NCBI RefSeq assembly: GCF_020497125.1 | Contig: NC_059081.1 | Location: forward strand, 17,455,105 to 17,519,104 | Length of the DNA: 64,000 nt | Source: Mauremys mutica | Taxonomy: Eukaryota; Chordata; Testudines; Geoemydidae | Reading direction: 5' to 3' | Part shown: positions 58,680 to 64,000 of the stretch, in pieces | How the letters are laid out: every line of letters begins with the position of its first letter | Numbering within the stretch: the first letter of the stretch is position 1 | Notes under the pieces: model-generated | Told to the model about the DNA's origin: nothing | Database searches by the model: none | What the model saw: the letters and a program-made list of their open reading frames with translations, nothing else | Program-made: the position numbers and the translations under genes

Positions 58680-59015
58680 GAAGCACCGATACTCATCCTG
58701 TGAAGTAACTGTGGTTCTTTGAGATGCATGACCCTGTGAGTGTGCCACTACCTGTCCTCCTTCACCTCTGCTTTGGCGTTTCTTAAGAGACTTGGCAATG
58801 TAGAGGGAACTGAGGGTGGTTCACCCATGCAACTTTCTATAGCTTTGCTGTGGGACAAAAGGATGACTAGGGCACCTCCATGGGCTGAATGGACGCTACT
58901 AATGAAAATTTCCGATCAAAAGTATGTGGGGCGCACATGAACCTGAAGTGGAGCACCCATAGGGGAACATGTTTAGAAGAACCACAGTTACTGCACAGGG
59001 TGAGTAACCTCCTCT
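58680..59015. repeat. Second DIRS: internal complementary region and right terminal repeat
   Basis: gtgaagtaactgtggttctt at 58699-58718 is the reverse complement of gaagaaccacagttactgc at 58977-58996, reproducing the DIRS arrangement of an internal complementary region just before the right end. The spacing is ~280 bp, as in the first copy (~230 bp). Confidence 0.7.
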
Positions 59016-60028
59016 TCTTAATATGGAAGTCCCTTTCTAGTTGAACACTTTATTAATGGGGGAGGGGAGAATTCTTACACTCATAGGGGACCTATAACAT
59101 CTCTATATACATCAAAAGAATGGTGGCTAGAGTCATTGAATGTTGCTGGTAAGAAAAGACTTATACAGAAGGCAAGGTCACAGAAAATTTTTATGAAATG
59201 TGTCCTTTTTAGAATGTAATGCACCAATAAATAATTTTAATTTAGAAGAATGAGTGAAATCCTAACTCCATTGAAATTAATGAACAAACCCAATTGACTT
59301 CAGGGGGGCCAGATTTACACCCAATATTTATAAGGATTATGTGAACTAGACAGTAAAATTCATATTAACCTCTTACATCTCTCCTCTGTGTATTCTTTTG
59401 TGATTTTACATAAAAATAATTAAAATGGAGACACCATATTAAAGTGATTTGTGCCGTGTTTTGTGTTGGCTCCTCTTCCACTTTGGGAAGTAAAATTTGA
59501 ACAACACTTAACTACAGTTAAACTCTAACAGGTGACTGTATGTAGTAGTAATTAAGCCAGCATAGACTTTCATGTTAATTATTCCTCAATGTCATACAGC
59601 TCACTTGACAAGTGTAAAGGTAGTGTTTTTCTAATTGCCACTTCTGCAAGTTGTAATGAGGTCTGAAAGTCAAACTAGGGTACTTCTGGCTCAGACACCA
59701 TCATCTTTCACCTGTAGCATAAAGCTAACCATTATAAACAGTACTGTTAATCAAGTTCCAGCTTCAGAATTTTTATTACTGGTGATGAATAAGTAAGAAA
59801 AGAATGACTTACCCCATTGCTGTTTTGATTCTGTTGGACTTAAAGTAGTAAGAATTAATATTGTCAATAAAGTAAGCAAATATATCTCGGAATATACATG
59901 CAGAGAGCAGATTTGTCAAGCGAGGAGACATTTCCATGGAAGTCACTCTTCTGACGATGACCACATATTAAAACCCCAATGCTTTATTACTTCATGTAAT
60001 AAACATGTCTCTCCTTTCTTTCTTGTAG
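59016..60028. other. Intron G-H, end part
   Basis: AT-rich, nothing recognised, ending with the exon H acceptor ctttcttgtag. Confidence 0.5.
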
Positions 60029-60162
60029 CTCACACTCCAGATAACAGCTTCCTTGGGTTTGTGGTGGAGCAGCATCTGAATTCCAGTGACATTAGACACA
60101 TTAATGACATCAAAAGGCAGAATCAGTCACTTGTTTATGGAAAAGTAGATAACTTCTGGAAG
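60029..60162 (+). CDS. MGAT5: MGAT5 exon H (~residues 416-460)
   Basis: A 134-bp exon reading (P)HTPDNSFLGFVVEQHLNSSD, IRHINDIKRQNQSLVYGK and VDNFWK, ending in phase 0 before the donor gtgagt. The acceptor is ctttcttgtag. NSS and NQS are N-glycosylation sequons. The next family segment (NKKIYLDI...) was not found before the window ends, so the last 3.8 kb is intron. Confidence 0.96.
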
Positions 60163-61278
60163 GTGAGTTGCAAATTTTTTTTTAACATCTTTGTCAAATT
60201 CATTTTGATCAGGGGAAAAAAGACACAAATTTCAAGACTCACAATAAGTTGCCTTGTGAATTTCTAATAAGTCCTTTGTCTGAAAATAAGCAATAACTTC
60301 AAAGGATTTATCTACTGAGCATTTGTGGAGCTTTGTAATAAAAGAGGCATCTACCTAGCTAAAAGCGGCGGGGGGCGGGGGGAAGAGAGGGTCTGAAAAT
60401 GTCTGCACAATATCTGTCCACTTTACTTTTGTTGTAAAAATGCAAGAATTTTCAGTAATGTATGTGCTTATGCGTGCCGATGAACCATAGTGAGGTACAA
60501 TGGAATTTTGAGTGTTGTATAGCATTTCGCTTGCTTGGATAAAGGACTTTTTTTACATAACCCAGTGAATAGGATGCTTGTTTTGTTTTATTTACTGGGA
60601 ACAAAATTAGTTTTTATAGTGTTATCAGACTGATTTGAGGGAGATACAGTAACTATTAAAGATACATTGCAGGGATTTGAAGTGGTGCAGAGGCTTTTGT
60701 AAACCTGACCTGTGTCATAAGCAATTCTCTTTCAGTGATTTGTTCTCCTGTATGCTGCAGAAAGTTTTTCTTGTATTTGACAGCAGCCTGTTCAATGTTC
60801 TGATCATAAGGTTATGTGGAAGCTATTCAGGCTCTCACTTTAAAGCTCTGGAAATATCGCTTCTCATGCTCCCTTGCAAAAAATCAGCTTTGTGCTTAAT
60901 TGACCTTGATGTTGTACAGCTATCATATCTGGATAAGGGAGTATTAATATTTAGCTTGTCATTGACAACTAGTTCTGCTTCCTAAAAGGAAGCAGTTGTC
61001 TCTGTGCATTTGTAACCCACTGGTGAGAATCTGACAGGTCCCAGAGTGTGGCGATCTGCAGAAGATATGAGTCTGCTACAGCTGCTAGCTCCAGAGCCGA
61101 GGCTCCTTAGCTCATGATGTAGTAGCTCATGCTTTTAGGCTTATGTGTTCCCAGTTCAGTTCCCACTATGTTGGCCAAGCTCTCAGCCATTATGTAAGTG
61201 GAAGCTTGTCTGAGATTAAAACTGCTGTTGGACTCAGACTCAGGATGAACCTCCTATGAGCAGAGGAAGTACATAACC
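60163..61278. other. Intron after exon H, first part
   Basis: Begins with the gtgagt donor. It contains a G-rich run near 60367-60388. A short open frame at 60677-60985 has no recognised signature. Confidence 0.5.
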
Positions 61279-61445
61279 CAGGGCTGCCCAGAGGATTCAG
61301 GAGGCCTGGGGCAAAGCAATTTCAGGGGCCCCTTCCATTAAAAAAAGAAGTTGCAATACTATAGAATACTATATTCTCGTGGGGGCCCCTGTGGGGCCCA
61401 GGGCAAATTGCCCCACTTGCCCTCCCCCTCCCCCAGGCAGCCCTG
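61279..61445. mobile_element. Internally deleted hAT-like element, relative of 51890-52559
   Basis: Its ends cagggctgcccagaggattc and ccccaggcagccctg, with ggcccagggcaaattgcccc near the right, match those of 51890-52559, but the centre is only ~100 bp. It is 167 bp long in total. No target duplication is clear. Confidence 0.7.
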
Positions 61446-61947
61446 GGAAAAATAAACATTTAAAAACCTTCCGCATCTCGGCACAAACCCAGTTTTGAGA
61501 GAACCTCTTTTTAAGTCACCTTTACAAGCTGTCACTGGTTCTCGGCCTCAGCTAGTGCTAAAAGGCACTAAAACTCATTAGAAGGGTTGGATAAATATTT
61601 TCCATCAAAACTTTTTTTGGATCAAAAACTAGGGGTTTTTAAAAAGCAGAAAAAATCACAGACAATGTCTGCTTTCCTTCAAAATTTGTTGTGGTTTTTT
61701 TAATTGAAAAGCTGAAAGTTGAACATGGTTTGGGGTTTCAGAAGTGTGTGGCCAAATATTTGCTGCTTGCTGTGTTTCTTTAAAGAAACAATAAAAAAAT
61801 TCTGCTTAAAAAAATTCCAAAACTTTTGAACCACCTCAGCTTGTGACCAAACGCCTGAGCCCATCCAGTCAGAGATTTTTCCAGGTTTCTGATACTCTGC
61901 TGGCTTCCTTGACTCATCTGTCTCCATAACTTTGGGTTCATTTAGTT
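61446..61947. other. Intronic DNA, nothing recognised
   Basis: AT-rich; no signature. Confidence 0.5.
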
Positions 61948-62230
61948 TAGAACATAAGAACAGCCATACTGGGTCAGACCAAAGGTCCATCCAGCCCAGT
62001 ATCCAGTCTACCGACAGTGGCCAATGCCAAGTGCCCCAGAGGGAGTGAACCCAACAGGTAATGATCAAGTGATCTGTTTCCTGCCGTCCACCTCCACCCT
62101 CTGACAAACAGAAGCTAGGGACACCATTCCTTACCCATCCTGGCTAATAGCCACTGATGGACTTAAGCTCCATGAATGTATCTGTTTCCTAGAGACTGGC
62201 TCCACGGGGTCCCTCACCAACTGGAGACAG
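61948..62230 (-). mobile_element. CR1 LINE 3' fragment (antisense)
   Basis: agaacataagaacagccata, ctgggtcagaccaaaggtcc, gacagtggccaatgccaagt and tggacttaagctccatgaa are words of a common CR1 3' region in reptiles, here in reverse complement. It has no coding capacity. Confidence 0.75.
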
Positions 62231-63776
62231 TTACTGTGGATTTGTCTTTAGTATAGCTTATGTACATACTCCACAAATTGAGCATTTGAGCTTGTTCCAG
62301 AATCTGGGATAAGCCTATGTTGTGAAAACTGAAATGCTCAAAATAGCACATGCATGTGAATGGACACAGGGTGCTAAAATTAAATTAACCCAAACTGCTG
62401 AATGATCTTTAGAGTAGGGAAGGCTGTGCCTCTCCAAACAGCCTGGCCCTGCCCCATATCCGACCCCCATCCACTTCCTGCCCCCCAACTGCCCCCATCA
62501 GAATCCCCAACCCATCCTGCTCCTTGTCCCCTCACCATCCCTCCGAGAATGTCTGGTAATAAGGGATGTGGAGGAAGGATTTCATCTAACACAATGAAGC
62601 TGGCTATTGTCTGGATTCTGATTTCCTGCACCTAAAAACACTGTTCCTTTATAGGAAAGATGAAATGTGGTTACCCTAAACTACTGCTCCATTTATACTG
62701 GTACAGTGCTCCAGGGTCTTTCAGAATACAAGATTAAGACAGTTGCTGTGAGTAAATTCTCAGGCGTATCACAACTGACATGGAAAGGGGGAAGCCTCTA
62801 AGTTACAATTGATGACAAAATAAGCAAATAGGGAGCTGAAATCTTGCTTCATTTAAACACGAACCCTTTTGCCTTTGGAATGGATGATTGATTGACTCCC
62901 CCTTTTCACATGAAACTTCCACTGATGATCCCTGGAGAGAGAAGTTTTGAGAAAATAAGAATTAATCCTAATTGGTCTAGGAAGCTATGCTGTCCAAACA
63001 TACTAAATGATTTGATAGTATTTCTGATCATGCTTCCCATGAGAATAGCTGTGCTGCATTAAGCCCATTTAAGAGGGCAGCACTTCAGAAGAAAAGATAC
63101 TTACACAGATTGATAAACACCCTATTGCCCACTTGCCAACTATCCACTTTAGTTGTCTATTATAGGATCCTTGGGGCATGGGAAGGGCAGAGTGTCTGTT
63201 CATTAGCTGATGTATTAAAACCATGTGGATATTAGTCAGCAGTACATTTGTGGTTGTGATCCCTCAGAATCTGTTCATATAAATCTAATCCTCTTGAAAT
63301 CCTCACTTATTAAAAAAAAAAAAAGTAAGTAATTCTCGTTGACTGTAATGGTACAGACTTTGGTGATTTTTCTGTTTGGTTCATGACTGAAGAAAGATTT
63401 CATTAGTTTTCTTATTTTGTTGTTGTTGTTGTTTCCCCTTTTGCATAATAAAGATTTTTCCCCAGAACACATCTCAGCAGAACAGAAATCCATTAATTTT
63501 GAGTCTGTTCTAGTTTAGGCTTTTGCGATTACAGTTCTTGATCTGTTTATCAGTACCGAAAGTGTAATTCAGACTTTCAAGAATAGTTGGATCTAATAAT
63601 CATCTATACTTCCTGACCCGATTAGTTGTGCGAGTCAACAGAACAGCCCGTCGGTGTATGCACCGTTAAGTGTAGTCAGATCTAATAAATAAAGTTGTTG
63701 CTCAGTTACTTGGATTTTTATACATACATATTTTTTCAGTTCTTTAATCTGTCCGCCCTACTCTGGCAACATGGAT
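62231..63776. other. Intronic DNA, nothing recognised
   Basis: A C-rich patch lies at 62440-62540; otherwise AT-rich and unrecognised. Confidence 0.5.
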
Positions 63777-64000
63777 TAATAATTATAAGGCCAGAAGTGA
63801 CCATTGTGATCATCTAGTCTGATCTCCTGTATAACACAGGCCATAGGACTAGAGCGTAGCTTTTAGAAAAAAAAATCCTATCTTAATTTTAAAATTTCCG
63901 GTGATGTAGAATCCATGACAATTCTTGGTAAATTGGTCCAATTATTAATTACACTGTTGTTAAATGTGTGCCTTATTTCTAATCTGAATTTGTCTAGCTT
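63777..64000 (-). mobile_element. Old CR1 fragment (antisense), cut by the window end
   Basis: aaggccagaagtgaccattg, atcatctagtctgatctcc and tgtataacacaggccatag match the diverged CR1 3' pattern, with drift. It continues past the window end with aaatttgtctagctt-type CR1 words. Confidence 0.65.

Larger units (their letters stand above)
54590..59015 (+). mobile_element. Second DIRS element, older and 5'-incomplete, interrupted by an LTR
   Basis: It has the same order as the first DIRS. A Gag-like end reads DLPFDGLNLFAA (about 54857). RT fingers read RGFYSGYFFVPKKNGG (about 55395-55442). The palm reads DAYFHIVIHLSHRRYLHF (about 55570), the active-site remnant is CLNDWL, and RNase H is split by the LTR at 56243-56965. 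A recombinase remnant (58270-58390) and a terminal part with its own internal complementary region follow. Stops are dense. The right end (58680-59015) differs from that of the first copy, so this is another subfamily. No left terminal repeat was found. Confidence 0.82.
15418..60162 (+). other. MGAT5: MGAT5 gene, internal part (8 coding exons, gene incomplete at both ends)
   Basis: Eight exons join in frame into a contiguous stretch of alpha-1,6-mannosylglycoprotein 6-beta-N-acetylglucosaminyltransferase A (GnT-V, family GT18). This type II Golgi membrane enzyme transfers GlcNAc from UDP-GlcNAc in beta-1,6 linkage to the alpha-1,6 mannose arm of N-glycans. Every inferred intron has GT...AG ends. 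Boundary phases are 0 after exons A, B, C and D, then codons are split after E (2+1), F (2+1) and G (1+2), and exon H ends in phase 0. Introns within the window are about 1.2, 14.4, 1.8, 2.6, 1.0, 10.9 and 11.9 kb. The paralogue MGAT5B is less likely because motifs such as PPMDGFPHCEGKIK and KTPWGKWNLNPQQF match MGAT5 as I remember it. Residue numbers are aligned to human MGAT5 from memory. Confidence 0.96.

Noticed and set aside
1..64000. Search for CRISPR arrays, operons, bacterial promoters or phage-type systems
   Set aside because: The window is spliced vertebrate DNA. The regularly spaced repeats seen are minisatellites and transposon ends.

Overview
This is a vertebrate nuclear genomic window, most probably from a turtle. 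It lies inside one protein-coding gene on the + strand, MGAT5, which encodes the GT18-family Golgi enzyme N-acetylglucosaminyltransferase V. Eight consecutive internal coding exons were found at 15418-15494, 16736-16825, 31217-31288, 33082-33243, 35817-35986, 36965-37099, 48028-48161 and 60029-60162. Every inferred splice phase joins in frame. Together they encode about 325 residues, roughly residues 137-460 of a protein of about 740. The upstream exons (cytoplasmic tail, membrane anchor, stem) and the downstream exons (rest of the catalytic domain) lie outside the window. Nothing else looks like a host gene; no RNA gene, CRISPR array or bacterial-type operon was found.

About half of the window is transposon-derived, and that content suggests the organism. 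There are many CR1 LINE copies of different ages, ancient L2 LINE and MIR-like SINE remnants, and Penelope-like elements (PLEs) with a GIY-YIG endonuclease fragment and hammerhead-like ends. There are also tyrosine-recombinase DIRS elements, solo LTRs, and many non-autonomous hAT-like elements with 8-bp target duplications. This combination is characteristic of turtle genomes. The species call is inference, not a search result.

Layout: 1-4326 intron with nothing recognised; 4327-10195 a nearly full-length, decayed DIRS element with inverted terminal repeats and an internal complementary region; 10678-10990 hAT-like element; 11318-11510 PLE scrap; 12260-12436 and 14991-15303 two fold-back PLE copies with perfect target duplications; 15418-16825 MGAT5 exons A and B; 17848-21060 an old CR1 split by a young, almost open CR1 and by a small DNA element; 21332-21679 palindrome-rich TIR element; 25250-25773, 26546-27190 and 29281-29648 GC-rich DNA-element repeats; 29710-30790 antisense L2; 31217-37099 MGAT5 exons C to F, with a hAT-like element at 31963-32424 and an antisense L2 reverse transcriptase at 33600-34960; 37621-39174 probable antisense solo LTR; 39440-42170 old CR1 with an insertion; 44112-44480 and 46340-46985 PLE; 47055-47595 conserved interspersed repeat; 48028-48161 exon G; 50472-51345 and 51890-52559 GC-rich hAT-like elements; 54590-59015 a second, older DIRS interrupted by a solo LTR at 56243-56965; 60029-60162 exon H; 61279-61445 hAT-like deletion derivative; CR1 fragments at 61948-62230 and 63777-64000.

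The transposons sit in introns, at least about 100 bp from every exon, and none disrupts the MGAT5 reading frame. The observations most worth checking are the DIRS element with its junction-template region, the hammerhead-like cores in the PLE ends and their head-to-head fold-back copies, and a competing splice donor 4 nt downstream of the exon B donor that would create an immediate stop codon.
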